Notes: a model not told the origin generated them from the letters alone. DNA of 64,000 nt from Stieleria neptunia (GCF_007754155.1 NZ_CP037423.1:3162001-3226000), one strand, 5' to 3'. Positions 7,892 through 16,310 are shown, counted from the stretch's first letter. Made by a program: numbers and translations.

Positions 7892-8989
7892 TCACTCGCC
7901 TTCCCAGTCGCCGAGTTCGGCTACGATCTGTTCGATACTCGGGATGGATGATCGGAATTGTTCGGGGAGGTTTTCGGTGATTTGGTATTCGCTGACTCCG
8001 ATGGGTTTGGTGAGGTCGCGGAGGGAGTACTCGACTTTGATGTCGCTTTTTGATTTGCAGATCAGGATGCCGATCGTAGGGCCGTCGGCTTCGGTGCGGA
8101 CTTGGGTGTCGACCGCCGAGACGTAGAAGTTGAGTTTACCCGCGTACTCGGGCTTGAACTTTTCGACCTTCAACTCGATCACGACGTAGCAGTGCAGCCG
8201 CAGGTGGTAGAACAGCAGGTCGATGCTGTACTCGTCGCCGTCGACTGTGATTTTGTATTGGCGGCCGACAAAGGCGAAGCCGGCGCCCAGTTCGAGCAGG
8301 AACTTGGTCAGGTGCTCGATCAGGCCGTCCTCCAGTTCCCTTTCGTTGTGCTGCTCCGTCAGGGTCAGGAAGTCGAAGTTGTAGGGATCGCGGAGCAGCT
8401 GCCGGGCAAGGTCACTCTCGGGCTTGGGGAGCGTGGCCTCGAAATTGTGGATCGCTTGGCCTTCCCGCAGGTGGAGGCCGGATTCGATCTGGTGTGTCAG
8501 GACCGCCCTCGACCAGTTGTTTTCAATGGTTTTCTGGACGTAGAACAGGGCGTCGGCTGGTACCTTGAACTTGTCCAGCAGCAGGAGGTTATGTCCCCAG
8601 GGAATCAGAAAAACAAGCTGAAATGGCGTGGCTGGAAATTGTGCAGCAACTTGTTGCACAATTGCCTGATTTTGTGCAGCAGCTTGCTGCACAATTGCTT
8701 CTGCATCCTGCCAAAACGTGACCCACCTGCGCATGTAGAGCAGGTTTCGCCGCGAAAATCCCTTCACGTCCGGGAATTCCGTCCGCAGGTCTTTGCTCAT
8801 CTGGTCGACAAATTTGTCGCCCCAACGGCCGGCAGCCTGCTTTTCAATGATCTGCTCGCCCAGGAACCAGTACAGCGCCAACATCTCGCGATTGACCGAC
8901 ACGGCCGCCTTGATCTGCGAGGCCTGCACTCGATCTTTGATCGAGACAATCCACTGTCGGTATTCGTCTGATTTGGTTAGTTCACTCAT
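7892..8989 (-). CDS. PD-(D/E)XK nuclease domain protein, DUF1016/YhcG family
   Basis: A 365-residue protein of the DUF1016 (YhcG-like) family: an N-terminal helical domain (SVNREMLALYWFLGEQI, GFSRRNLLYMRRW) followed by a C-terminal PD-(D/E)XK nuclease fold. The nuclease core shows EYSIDLLFYH (D) and YVVIELKVEKFKPEYAGKL (E-x-K), then GILICKSKSD. The family is common in defence islands beside type I systems; its exact role is not settled. Residues around 105-120 hold a duplicated AIVQQxAAQ segment encoded by two near-palindromic DNA repeats (8637-8697). I chose MSELTKSDEYRQW at 8989 over an ATG five codons upstream because an AAGGGAAG stretch precedes it. Confidence 0.88.
   Translation of the reverse strand: MSELTKSDEYRQWIVSIKDRVQASQIKAAVSVNREMLALYWFLGEQIIEKQAAGRWGDKFVDQMSKDLRTEFPDVKGFSRRNLLYMRRWVTFWQDAEAIVQQAAAQNQAIVQQVAAQFPATPFQLVFLIPWGHNLLLLDKFKVPADALFYVQKTIENNWSRAVLTHQIESGLHLREGQAIHNFEATLPKPESDLARQLLRDPYNFDFLTLTEQHNERELEDGLIEHLTKFLLELGAGFAFVGRQYKITVDGDEYSIDLLFYHLRLHCYVVIELKVEKFKPEYAGKLNFYVSAVDTQVRTEADGPTIGILICKSKSDIKVEYSLRDLTKPIGVSEYQITENLPEQFRSSIPSIEQIVAELGDWEGE
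8637..8697. repeat. Pair of near-palindromic 26-27 bp repeats inside the DUF1016 gene
   Basis: Copies at 8637-8663 and 8672-8697 share TTGTGCAGCA and TGCACAATT arms and are each close to perfect inverted repeats. They encode the repeated peptide AIVQQ(A/V)AAQ between the two domains of the nuclease. Confidence 0.75.
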
Positions 8990-9462
8990 GGTCTTCCCTT
9001 CCATAGGTCCTCGCTGGTCGCTCGATCGCGATTGGGCGAATCATCGGTTTGAAGATCGCATCGTGCGCCGCCGGCGATTGACTTTCGAACGCTACTTTTT
9101 CGATTTCGCTTTTTACATCACTGGCCCTTGCCATCATTCAATATTCCCACGCCGTGGAACTCTGATCGATGCTTGGATTGTAGCCAATCCAAATCTCTTT
9201 CGGCAGAGTGCCCGGTTCCGCGACGTTTGTAAACAGCGGAGTGATGCCTGCGATGAAGATCCGTCGCAGCGTGACCACCCTGCATGACGTGGCCACAAAG
9301 AATTTGCGTTGGTGCGGTCTGTGGATAGAGTCACGTTCAAACGTTGCGTTTTTGACCCGCCCGTGGAAGGCTTGGAAGGGCCTAAGCACTGCTTAGGGGA
9401 CAAGCCTATCTAAAAATTCTTCTCTGCTTGGGACTTCATCCTGGAGGTTCATCGGGTTCATC
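8990..9462. other. Divergent intergenic region before the relaxase
   Basis: About 470 bases between the minus-strand nuclease gene and the plus-strand relaxase gene. No convincing gene: the short minus-strand frames around 9134-9403 lack family features. The right part holds a two-arm inverted repeat (9368-9407) listed separately. Confidence 0.5.
9368..9407. promoter_or_regulatory. Nested inverted repeat 56 bases before the relaxase, oriT candidate
   Basis: Inner arms CCTAAGC/GCTTAGG (9381-9397, three-base loop) sit within outer arms AGGCTTG/CAAGCCT (9368-9374 and 9401-9407). MobF relaxases commonly nick at an origin of transfer next to their own gene with inverted repeats beside the nic site. 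The position fits, but no nic site is identified, so a transcriptional hairpin remains possible. Confidence 0.35.
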
Positions 9463-12354
9463 ATGCTGATCGCCACACAAAGCAAGAACGTCGCAGCGAC
9501 GCGGCAATACTTTGATCAAGTGCTCACGCAGGGCGATTATTACCTAGGCCAAGAAGTCAACGGACAATGGCATGGCAAGGGAGCTGACACGTTGGGACTT
9601 GGTTGTGGAACCGACGTCACCAAGCAACAGTTCGCTTCCCTACTTCAAGGAGAGCACCCGGTCACAGGGAAGTCGCTGACACAGCGAAATCGCAAAGACC
9701 GGCGGCCCGGAATGGACCTCACTTTTTCCGTTCCCAAAAGCGTTTCACTCGCCTGGGCAATCAATGGCGATGAGCGCATCGTCGCCGCCTTGCGCGAGAC
9801 GGTACAGGAAACGATGGCCAAGGATGTTGAGCCGTTGATGCAACGTCGTGTTCGTCATGGCGAGCATCACAACAGCGAGCAGAAGTCGACGACGGGGGAA
9901 TTGATCTATGCGGACTTTCTGCACAAGACGTCTCGCCCCGTCAACGGAAAAGCGGATCCGCACCTGCACATCCATGCCTTCGTGATCAACTGGACGCAAC
10001 AGAACGGCCGCCACTACGCGGGGCAATTCGAAGAAATCGTCCGGCAGCGTCCCAGCTTGCAAGCCAAATTCGAATCCCGGCTCGCTCGACGGCTTCGTGA
10101 CCAACTCGGCTATGCCGTCACTCCGACGCGGTTCGCCCAGTCCGGCAGGATCAAGGCGGGCTGGGAATTGGCGGGGCTGGAGCGGGCGACGATCGAGAAA
10201 TTCAGTCAGCGAATGCAGCAGGTTGAGCAAACGGCGGCCACGCGCGGCATCCGCGACGCGGCGAAGAAAGCTGAACTGGGCAAACGAACCAGAGAAAAGA
10301 AAGACGATGGCGCCAGTGTCGAAGAGCTGCGCCGCGAATGGTGTTCACGATTGACCGAACAGGAACGTGATGGATTTGCCGTCCTGGGCCGCGGTACCGC
10401 GGGAGGCGACGATCGCGAACTGCCAGACATCGGGGCTTCGATCCAATACGCCCTCGATCACCATCTTTATCGGAATTCAGCGGTGGAACGGCATCAGATC
10501 GTGGGAACCGCCTTGGAACACGGGCTGACGTTCAGTCCCGAACAGATGGAAGCGGCGCTCGATCGATGCCCGATTCTCCAGCGGACCATCGACCGTGACG
10601 GGGCATCGAGATGTTTCATCACCACCCAGGAAGTACTGAACGCGGAAAAGCGAATGATCGATTTTGCCCGCGATGGGCGTGGCACTCGGACGGCTATCGC
10701 GGAAACCGAACACGTTTTCCAGCGCAATTGGCTGGATGTTCAACAGAAGGCAGCGGTCGATCACGTCCTTCAGTCACGCGACTCGGTGCTTGCGATTACC
10801 GGCGGGGCCGGCACGGGAAAATCATCGCTCATGCAGGAAGCGGCCGAAGCGATCGCCAAAAACAACAAGACGGTGTTCACATTCGCACCGAGCACAGGGG
10901 CCAAAGAGGTTTTGCACGAAAAAGGCTTCGCTCGGACCGAGACCGTCGAGCATCTGATCCGCAACACCAAGCTTCATCCGGAGCTTAAAGACCAGGTCGT
11001 CTGGATTGACGAGGCGGGCCTTGTCGACGTGCGATCAATGAACGCGGTGTTTGACATCGCGAAAGAGCAGAACTGCCGTGTCGTACTTTCCGGTGATACT
11101 CGCCAACACGCGTCGCCCCGACGCGGGGAGGCGATGCGATTGTTGGAGCAGGAAGCGGGGTTGAGCATCGCTCGTGTCGAAGCGATCCAAAGGCAAAAGG
11201 GCAAGTATCGACAGGCGGTCGAAACAATCAGTCGCGGTCATGAGATCGATCCGGCGACCGGCAAGTCAGGATTGCTTGCCGGTTTTGACATGCTCGACCG
11301 AATGGGCAAGATCATCGAGATCGACGCGGAAAAGAAACACGAAGTCTTGGCAACGAGCTATCTCAGCGCGATGGATCGCGGGAAATCGACGCTCGTTGTC
11401 GCTCCGACACACGCCGAGGGTGATGCCGCAACAGAACAGATTCGCGAGTCGTTGAAAGATCGCGGCAAGCTTTCGAGCGAAGAACGTGTTTTCACACAAC
11501 TGAAGCCGATGAATCTGACGGAAGCGGAAAAACGCGAGACTTCCACGTACCAGGACCAGAAAGGCGCGATCGTGCAGTTTCATCAGAATGCGAAAGACGG
11601 CATCAAACGCGGCGAACGCTATCGCGTGGCGGGGGCGGCCGGAAATGAAGTGGAAGTCGTTTCGTTGACCAATGGCAAACGCAAAACGCTGCCACTCAGC
11701 ACACCGGACCGATTTGAAGTCTACCGCGAGGCAAAAGTGGCCATCGCAGCGGGCGATCGCGTTCGTTTCAGCCTGAGCGGCACGACGAAGAATGGGAAAT
11801 CAAGGATCAGCAACGGTCGCCTGGATGATGTGAAAGGGTTTGATGCGAAAGGCAATCTGATCCTGAAGGGCGGCCATGTCATCGACAAAGACTTTGGCCA
11901 CTTGGACCTGGGTTACGTCATCACTAGCCACGCCAGCCAAGGAAAAGACCGCGACGTCGTCTTTGCCTCGATGGGCGCGGCTTCATTGCCGGTCATCAAC
12001 GCAAAAACGCTCTATGTGACTGCATCGCGCGGCAGCCAAGACGTCGTGCTGTACGTCGATGACAAGGCGAGGGTCCGGCGTGCGATCGAGCGCAGCGGCG
12101 AGCAAATGTCGGCGACTGAACTGATGAAGACTCCGGCACCTAAAGTCGACAAGTCCCCTGCCCCGCAACGAACCCGCACGGCCGAACGCACACGCGGGCG
12201 ATGGAGCAGTTTTGGATCGCGTCTGAGCAGATGGTGGAATTTGCGTACGTCCCGACAGCCGTCACGGCATTCGGGGCGTACGCCATCGCCGGAACGTCGA
12301 CCGATCACCAACACGCCGAAACGACCGTTTCCACAACCGAGAAGGAGCATTTAG
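9463..12354 (+). CDS. MobF-family conjugative relaxase-helicase (TraI/TrwC-like)
   Basis: A 963-residue protein that would nick oriT, attach to the 5' end and unwind the transferred strand. The N-terminal relaxase domain has paired tyrosines (Y26, Y27), the GMDLTFSVPKSVSLAWA signature of TrwC relaxases and the metal-binding HUH-type triad in DPHLHIHAFVIN (H167, H169, H171). The RecD-like helicase follows: Walker A AITGGAGTGKSS (about residue 445), Walker B VVWIDEAGLVD, motif YVITSHASQGKD and a late YVTASRG. The tail is basic and Ser/Pro-rich. The C-terminus is followed after two bases by a co-transcribed gene. The start is the first ATG of the frame and fits MobF N-termini. Confidence 0.95.
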   Translation: MLIATQSKNVAATRQYFDQVLTQGDYYLGQEVNGQWHGKGADTLGLGCGTDVTKQQFASLLQGEHPVTGKSLTQRNRKDRRPGMDLTFSVPKSVSLAWAINGDERIVAALRETVQETMAKDVEPLMQRRVRHGEHHNSEQKSTTGELIYADFLHKTSRPVNGKADPHLHIHAFVINWTQQNGRHYAGQFEEIVRQRPSLQAKFESRLARRLRDQLGYAVTPTRFAQSGRIKAGWELAGLERATIEKFSQRMQQVEQTAATRGIRDAAKKAELGKRTREKKDDGASVEELRREWCSRLTEQERDGFAVLGRGTAGGDDRELPDIGASIQYALDHHLYRNSAVERHQIVGTALEHGLTFSPEQMEAALDRCPILQRTIDRDGASRCFITTQEVLNAEKRMIDFARDGRGTRTAIAETEHVFQRNWLDVQQKAAVDHVLQSRDSVLAITGGAGTGKSSLMQEAAEAIAKNNKTVFTFAPSTGAKEVLHEKGFARTETVEHLIRNTKLHPELKDQVVWIDEAGLVDVRSMNAVFDIAKEQNCRVVLSGDTRQHASPRRGEAMRLLEQEAGLSIARVEAIQRQKGKYRQAVETISRGHEIDPATGKSGLLAGFDMLDRMGKIIEIDAEKKHEVLATSYLSAMDRGKSTLVVAPTHAEGDAATEQIRESLKDRGKLSSEERVFTQLKPMNLTEAEKRETSTYQDQKGAIVQFHQNAKDGIKRGERYRVAGAAGNEVEVVSLTNGKRKTLPLSTPDRFEVYREAKVAIAAGDRVRFSLSGTTKNGKSRISNGRLDDVKGFDAKGNLILKGGHVIDKDFGHLDLGYVITSHASQGKDRDVVFASMGAASLPVINAKTLYVTASRGSQDVVLYVDDKARVRRAIERSGEQMSATELMKTPAPKVDKSPAPQRTRTAERTRGRWSSFGSRLSRWWNLRTSRQPSRHSGRTPSPERRPITNTPKRPFPQPRRSI

Positions 12355-12356
12355 CC

Positions 12357-12764
12357 ATGTCACGCGCATCCAGAGCTTTTGATCAACACCGCGGCGGCCC
12401 GTCGCTGCGCGCGGTAGCATCGACGCCCTCTCCCGACGACCTGACGCCGTATGCGACAGCCACACCGGGGGAGCTTCCGCCGATGATGTTCCAGCTTCGG
12501 CTGAGCGACGGCCGATGGCTGAGCTATTCCTACGGCGACGTCCGTGAAGTTGAATGCCGCGATGCGGGCCACCTTCAGATCACTGTTCTAGCGGCATCGA
12601 GAACGGTGATCACCATCGAAGGCCGTCATCTAAGAGAATTGGCCACTCTTTTCGGCCTGGCGTCGGTGCGCTGGATCCAAGAAGCGGACCCGCGATTGCC
12701 TCGGAGATCGGAAGATCAAGCCGAGGTCATCCGTATCTCAATCGAGGTGGCTGGGGCGGAATGA
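12357..12764 (+). CDS. Unassigned protein downstream of the relaxase (135 aa)
   Basis: No known family recognised. The start MSRASRAFDQHRGG at 12357 is preceded by GAAGGAG nine bases upstream and lies two bases after the relaxase stop, so the pair is co-translated. The middle reads PPMMFQLRLSDGRWLSYSYG, then LQITVLAASRTVITIEG and a helix (RELATLFGLASVRWIQE): a small beta-rich domain with a C-terminal helix. An accessory role in transfer is plausible from position only. Its last bases overlap the remnant of a PIN toxin gene on the other strand. Confidence 0.7.
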   Translation: MSRASRAFDQHRGGPSLRAVASTPSPDDLTPYATATPGELPPMMFQLRLSDGRWLSYSYGDVREVECRDAGHLQITVLAASRTVITIEGRHLRELATLFGLASVRWIQEADPRLPRRSEDQAEVIRISIEVAGAE

Positions 12765-12885
12765 TGGGTTTGTCCCAAATTTGGGACGAGCGGAATTCTG
12801 TGTTTTTGCACCGTTCATGTGCCGCGTCGTTGGCGTTTAACAGAGCGACGAGCGGACCGGTATCGACAAGGACGGCGGGCTTCAC
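12727..12885 (-). pseudogene. Truncated VapC-like PIN-domain toxin
   Basis: A frame starting GTG at 12885, with GGAAGG nine bases upstream, reads KPAVLVDTGPLVALLNANDA followed by AHERC, the classic N-terminus of PIN RNases with the first catalytic Asp (VDTGP). After about 31 residues the similarity stops and the frame runs through the 16 bp palindrome into the opposite-strand gene, ending at 52 residues. PIN toxins are about 130 residues with three more acidic residues, so this piece cannot be active. It lies just downstream of a probable antitoxin gene (12963-13178). Confidence 0.7.
12772..12787. repeat. 16 bp palindrome GTCCCAAATTTGGGAC, copy 1 of 3
   Basis: A perfect palindrome at the point where the PIN toxin fragment loses similarity. 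Near-identical palindromes are at 17146-17161 and 19558-19573. It may be a protein-binding or recombination site. Confidence 0.7.
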
Positions 12886-12962
12886 TGGCCGAAGCCTTCC
12901 ATGTGGATCGAATTGGTGGACAGATCGCTCGGACCATCAAAACAACCGATCAGCCCCAAACG

Positions 12963-13178
12963 TTACGCCAACTCCAAGGCGTTTTCCTGGGGCTGTTCTG
13001 GCGTTTGCTCATCTCGTAGTCGATTGAGCAACTCTGCGATCGTCGCGCCGTCAGGCGAGACTGCCATTTCGTCCAGCAAACGCCGGACGACAAGAGCATT
13101 GTCGTTGACGTTCAAGCCATGCTCGGCAAGTTTTCGAACGATGGCATCAACAGTTTGCCTGGGCAGGTCAAGTTGCAT
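12963..13178 (-). CDS. Probable antitoxin partner of the truncated PIN toxin (71 aa)
   Basis: A 71-residue protein starting MQLDLPRQTVDAIVRKLAEH, with AGGAGA eight bases before the ATG. It is helical, with RRLLDEMAVSPDGATIAELL and an acidic C-terminus. Position, size and the immediately following PIN-domain fragment on the same strand suggest the antitoxin of a VapBC-like pair whose toxin has been cut. I cannot assign a DNA-binding fold with certainty. The downstream toxin start is 77 bases from its stop, longer than usual for such pairs. Confidence 0.65.
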   Translation of the reverse strand: MQLDLPRQTVDAIVRKLAEHGLNVNDNALVVRRLLDEMAVSPDGATIAELLNRLRDEQTPEQPQENALELA

Positions 13179-13262
13179 CCGAAATCTCCTCTCGGCAATA
13201 GTTTACCACGGTTTTGGGGCCAAATTCATTTGAATTTGGCCCCGATGCCAGGTAGAGGGGGC

Positions 13263-13556
13263 CTATTGGCCGCCCTCCTCGATTTCATCGTCACCGTTGG
13301 CTTCCGCTCGGTCGGCAGCTTTCAACTCGGCGATGCGGGTTGCAACCTGAGGGATCAGGACGCCCAGTTTCAGATTGTCAATTTCGCTGAGCGATGACGT
13401 GTCCTTCCAGTTCCCGTCGGCGTCGGTGTAGCTGCGGACGTAGGTGACCGAGTAGCGGTCGGGTTTGCCGTCCTTGCCGGCGTTTTTCCAAATCACGCCT
13501 TTGACGCCTCCGTAGCGGATTGTGTCGGCTGGTTTGTTGATTTGTGTCTGTGTCAT
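13263..13556 (-). CDS. Small plasmid-type protein of unknown function (97 aa)
   Basis: The start MTQTQINKPADTIRYGGVKG at 13556 is preceded by GAAAGGA. The body reads GVIWKNAGKDGKPDRYSV then TYVRSYTDADGNWKDTSS, which resembles a widespread small protein family carried on plasmids, often beside ArdC genes: an N-terminal beta domain with a W-K-N-x-G turn and a C-terminal helix (IPQVATRIAELKAADR). Function unknown. The open frame could also start at MVNQQRKDKAM, part of the leader motif shared with neighbouring genes. One copy of the inverted-repeat-bounded element lies immediately upstream. Confidence 0.75.
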   Translation of the reverse strand: MTQTQINKPADTIRYGGVKGVIWKNAGKDGKPDRYSVTYVRSYTDADGNWKDTSSLSEIDNLKLGVLIPQVATRIAELKAADRAEANGDDEIEEGGQ

Positions 13557-13575
13557 GGCTTTGTCCTTTCGTTGT

Positions 13576-13705
13576 TGGTTGACCATGGTCCGCGTTCCCG
13601 CCGCGGTAGAAAGTTCATCTGCCAAGGGTTTTCGCGTAAGCGACCGGCCGAAGACTAGCGCAGCGACGTTCTGCAGGCCGGCCCTTGCCGATGGACTTTC
13701 AATCG
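13576..13705. repeat. Inverted-repeat-bounded intergenic element, copy 1 (degenerate)
   Basis: Begins TGGTTGAC and ends near ACTTTCAATC. It contains the conserved core starting AAGGGTTTTCGCG, then GACCGGCCGAAGAC, and closing with GGCCCTTG; the CAAGGG and CCCTTG arms are complementary. On the minus strand it lies directly upstream of the 13263-13556 gene. Three other copies occur at 14543, 16311 and 18500. Confidence 0.75.
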
Positions 13706-14176
13706 TGGCAGCGTGTCCAATCAGTCATCCGATGACGAAGTGGATTCGAGCCTTGCCACCAGATCAATCGCACACCCGCCGAACGAAATCAAGCTGCGAT
13801 GGCGGAGACCGGGTTTGGCGATCGCCCGGCTATGGCGGCAAACTTGCCAGCTCTTGGCCGTTCGGAGTACCCGCAGCACGATTTGGCGGTGAATTGGTTT
13901 CGGACGACGTTTTTCAACCATCTAACAATTGAACGGTGATTGATCCACGGGGCTTCAGTAATCGCACCGCCAGTCGACCAATACATGCTGATGCTGAAGA
14001 CGCGATGACGCTCATCGTGCCGGCCATTGTGTGGAAGGCCCTGTTCAGCGTGTCGCCACCACGATTGGGCATCTTGCCTTTGTCGCAAGGAGTTGGTTTA
14101 AAACCATACGAAACTGATGTTTCACGATGGTGGTGAATTCGGTAGCCTTTCTTTCATCAATGCGATTCAAAACCCA
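13706..14176. other. Intergenic region, no gene seen
   Basis: About 470 bases with only short arginine-rich open frames on the minus strand (around 13721-14088) that show no family features. It separates the minus-strand accessory genes from a plus-strand secreted-protein gene. Confidence 0.45.
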
Positions 14177-14545
14177 ATGGATGAAACAATGCGAAAGGTA
14201 TATGTTGCTGCTTGTATTCTGACGCTCGCGCTAGGGTGTTTTTTCGTGGCTGGTGTTCAGGCTGCAGACAAAAGCGAAGTGAAGCAACCTGTAAAACAGG
14301 ATGTATTGGTCACAACGGTTTACAAGGTGTATGACCTTCCGGTGTACACACGAACGAAGGGATTTTCGTTCGATCTGTTGATGACTTTGATTCAAAAATC
14401 TGTCTCGCCGAAGGATTGGGAGGCAAAAGGAGGAAAGTCAACGATGGCACCGTACCCGCAAAACCTATCGCTGATCATTTCAACGACTTCGAACAATCAC
14501 AAAAAGATTGCCAAGCTGCTTGAACGCTTCCGTGAATCGGAATGA
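14177..14545 (+). CDS. Small secreted protein of unknown function
   Basis: About 122 residues. After MDETMRKVYV comes a hydrophobic stretch (AACILTLALGCFFVAGVQA) ending in a likely signal-peptidase site. The mature part reads VTTVYKVYDLPVYT, later SPKDWEAKGGKSTMAPY, then LSLIISTT and HKKIAKLLERF. This layout resembles the short secretin/TonB N-terminal-like repeats common in planctomycete exported proteins (family idea, not certain). It is the only plus-strand gene among the minus-strand accessory genes here and may be cargo. The start could be MRKVYV at 14189 instead. Confidence 0.6.
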   Translation: MDETMRKVYVAACILTLALGCFFVAGVQAADKSEVKQPVKQDVLVTTVYKVYDLPVYTRTKGFSFDLLMTLIQKSVSPKDWEAKGGKSTMAPYPQNLSLIISTTSNNHKKIAKLLERFRESE

Positions 14546-14667
14546 TTGGGCTCCGACGGCCAAGGGTTTTCGCGCAAGACCGGCCGATGCGGGGCGAAGC
14601 CTGTAGCTGCAGGCTAGCCCTTGTCAGCGATAGCGGCAAGGCGGGACGCTGCAGGGACAGTCAGTCA
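14543..14667. repeat. Inverted-repeat-bounded intergenic element, copy 2
   Basis: Bounded by TGATTGGG and GTCAGTCA. It contains CAAGGGTTTTCGCG and a later GCCCTTG, followed by GGCAAGGCGGGACGCTGCAG shared with copies 3 and 4. It lies just downstream of ardC (minus strand), where no next minus-strand gene follows, so this copy may have lost its gene. Confidence 0.7.
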
Positions 14668-14723
14668 AACAAAAGGTGAACACCGTATGAGACGGTGTCC
14701 TGCTACTAACTTGCGGCATGCGG

Positions 14724-15740
14724 CTAGAAAAGTCCCGGCTGAGACGGTTTCTCATCCGGCTGTTGATTAGGAACCGGCGCGGCTGGTGCCGACGTTGCCA
14801 CGGCAGTTTCGTTTGGCTGCTTGGCTTCCGTTGCTGCATCGTTGAACGTGGTGCCCAAAATCAGATCAGCGGCCTTTTGAGCGGCTCCTGCGGCACTGAC
14901 AATCAGTCGTTTATCGCCCTTGAGCACGTCGATCCAGGACTGCAAATACGCGGCGGACTGCTCGATCGTCGGTGGGCTGATCCCGCTGGCCGCACACAAG
15001 AACGACGCCGATAGTTCGGCGATCAATTCTTCCCGCGAATAGTCGGAACTGCCAAACGGAGACAATTCGGTGTCCAGTCCACGGTCGAGACGGGTCGAGT
15101 GCCCCGTCGAATGAGACAGCTCATGGAACAGCGTTCCATAGTAAGCCTCGCGATTTTCAAATCGTTCTGGCGGGGGCATGTGAACGCAATCAGTTCGCGG
15201 CCGATAGAACGCCCGGCGGCCACCGTCGTGTTCAATCCCAGGACCACCCACAAATCCGGCCGCAATGGCGTCAGCTTGGTCGAGTGGTTCAAACGGATCC
15301 GCCTCGGTGTCGAGCGGTACTGCATCCGGCGCGTCTATGCCGTCGATCTGATCGAGATTGAAAGCGGTGTAATGTTTCAAGACCGGAACGTCGATTTCGT
15401 TGCCGGTTTCGCGATCGTTCGTTGTGTAAAGCTTCCAGAACGTGACGAGGCTGCCCTTTTCACCCTTGCGAACTTGGCCTCCGCGTTCCTTGGCCTGCTT
15501 GAACGTCATCCAGTAACTCGATGCGAATCCGCTTTCAAACGTCTGCATTGCGAGCAAGAGAACGTTGATTCCGCGGTATCGTTTGCCACTGATCAAGTTC
15601 TTCGGATAGCCATCGCCGCCGGCACCCTTGATCGGGTTTCGCCACGGGGCCGTGCCCTGCTCCAGGTACCCGATAATCTTGTCGGTCACCTCCTGATAGA
15701 TGTCACGTCGTGATGGTTTGTGTTTTCTGTTTTTCGCCAT
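14724..15740 (-). CDS. ardC: ArdC-family anti-restriction protein
   Basis: A 338-residue ArdC-like protein. The N-terminal single-stranded-DNA-binding domain is recognisable from DIYQEVTDKIIGYLEQGTAP then WRNP and GKRYRGINVLLLAM (residues 13-65), with SYWMTFKQAKERGGQVRKGE after it. The C-terminal zincin domain carries HELSH (206-210) and STGHSTRLDR, the metal-binding motif. ArdC proteins protect incoming conjugative DNA from restriction. This suits its place between relaxase and replication genes. A short upstream frame ends six bases before this ATG. The Pro/Ala-rich tail ends QPDEKPSQPGLF. Confidence 0.93.
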   Translation of the reverse strand: MAKNRKHKPSRRDIYQEVTDKIIGYLEQGTAPWRNPIKGAGGDGYPKNLISGKRYRGINVLLLAMQTFESGFASSYWMTFKQAKERGGQVRKGEKGSLVTFWKLYTTNDRETGNEIDVPVLKHYTAFNLDQIDGIDAPDAVPLDTEADPFEPLDQADAIAAGFVGGPGIEHDGGRRAFYRPRTDCVHMPPPERFENREAYYGTLFHELSHSTGHSTRLDRGLDTELSPFGSSDYSREELIAELSASFLCAASGISPPTIEQSAAYLQSWIDVLKGDKRLIVSAAGAAQKAADLILGTTFNDAATEAKQPNETAVATSAPAAPVPNQQPDEKPSQPGLF

Positions 15741-15746
15741 GCCGAC

Positions 15747-15788
15747 CTACCTTCCGACCGCGGCGGTCGTTTCCTGTTTCTGTGTCAT
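15747..15788 (-). CDS. Possible 13-codon leader frame upstream of ardC
   Basis: A short frame MTQKQETTAAVGR with GAAAGGG before its ATG ends six bases before the ardC start. It resembles the first residues of the 13263-13556 protein (MTQTQ), so it may be a remnant of a related gene or a leader that couples translation to ardC. Low confidence. Confidence 0.3.
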   Translation of the reverse strand: MTQKQETTAAVGR

Positions 15789-15895
15789 CGGACTGCCCTT
15801 TCGTTTGATGTTGTTTGTCAGTTTCCTGTTTAACCATGGTTGGAAACGAAGCGTCAACGGAATTCGCGGCGCTTCGCATTTGTCGATTCCCGTGA

Positions 15896-16291
15896 TCAAT
15901 GTTCGCTCGGCAAGTACAGCGTCCAGTGTTCGCCGTCGAATCCTGCCCAAATGTCGATCGAGCTCATCGGAAAGTCGGTGAACGGAATTGTCTGAACGAT
16001 GAATGCTTCATCCGGACTGTCCGCTTTCGCATACAGCGTGGCGGTGCCGTCGTCGCCGACGGTCAGGGTCCAAAAGTGCATGTATTCGATTCGGCAGTCT
16101 TTTGACGCCGCTTCGGTGAAAACTTCGGATCCGATCCAAGACGCAATTGCATCGATCAGCCAGTACGCTTCACCTTTTTCGGCCACGTATTTCACGCCCG
16201 GTGTATAGATCACCTTGCGATTGAGTGGATGCCGGTAGCGAACTAAGTCGCCGATGAATTGATTGAGTTCATGTTGAGTAAGTTTTTGCAT
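15896..16291 (-). CDS. DUF6876-like plasmid protein (131 aa)
   Basis: A 131-residue protein resembling DUF6876: QKLTQHELNQFIGDLVRYRH then NRKVIYTPGVKYVAEKGEAY followed by WLIDAIASW, ending in a beta-rich part with FWTLTVGDDGTATLYAKAD and WAGFDGEHWTLYLPSEH. The family is of unknown function and travels on conjugative plasmids. The start at 16291 follows AAGGAGAAACAGATC; an in-frame upstream ATG gives MVNQTKEKQI, part of the shared leader motif. A full copy of the 157 bp inverted-repeat element lies upstream. Confidence 0.82.
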   Translation of the reverse strand: MQKLTQHELNQFIGDLVRYRHPLNRKVIYTPGVKYVAEKGEAYWLIDAIASWIGSEVFTEAASKDCRIEYMHFWTLTVGDDGTATLYAKADSPDEAFIVQTIPFTDFPMSSIDIWAGFDGEHWTLYLPSEH

Positions 16292-16310
16292 GATCTGTTT
16301 CTCCTTCGTT

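Noticed and set aside
8102..8971. Long plus-strand frame of 289 codons opposite the DUF1016 nuclease
   Set aside because: Shadow of a clear nuclease gene with conserved motifs on the other strand.
9134..9403. Minus-strand frames of 83-89 codons upstream of the relaxase
   Set aside because: Two overlapping frames of similar length without family features; the region is better explained as transfer-origin or promoter DNA.
13789..14088. Minus-strand frame of 99 codons between the repeat and the secreted protein
   Set aside because: Biased composition, no ribosome site, no recognisable segment; kept as intergenic.
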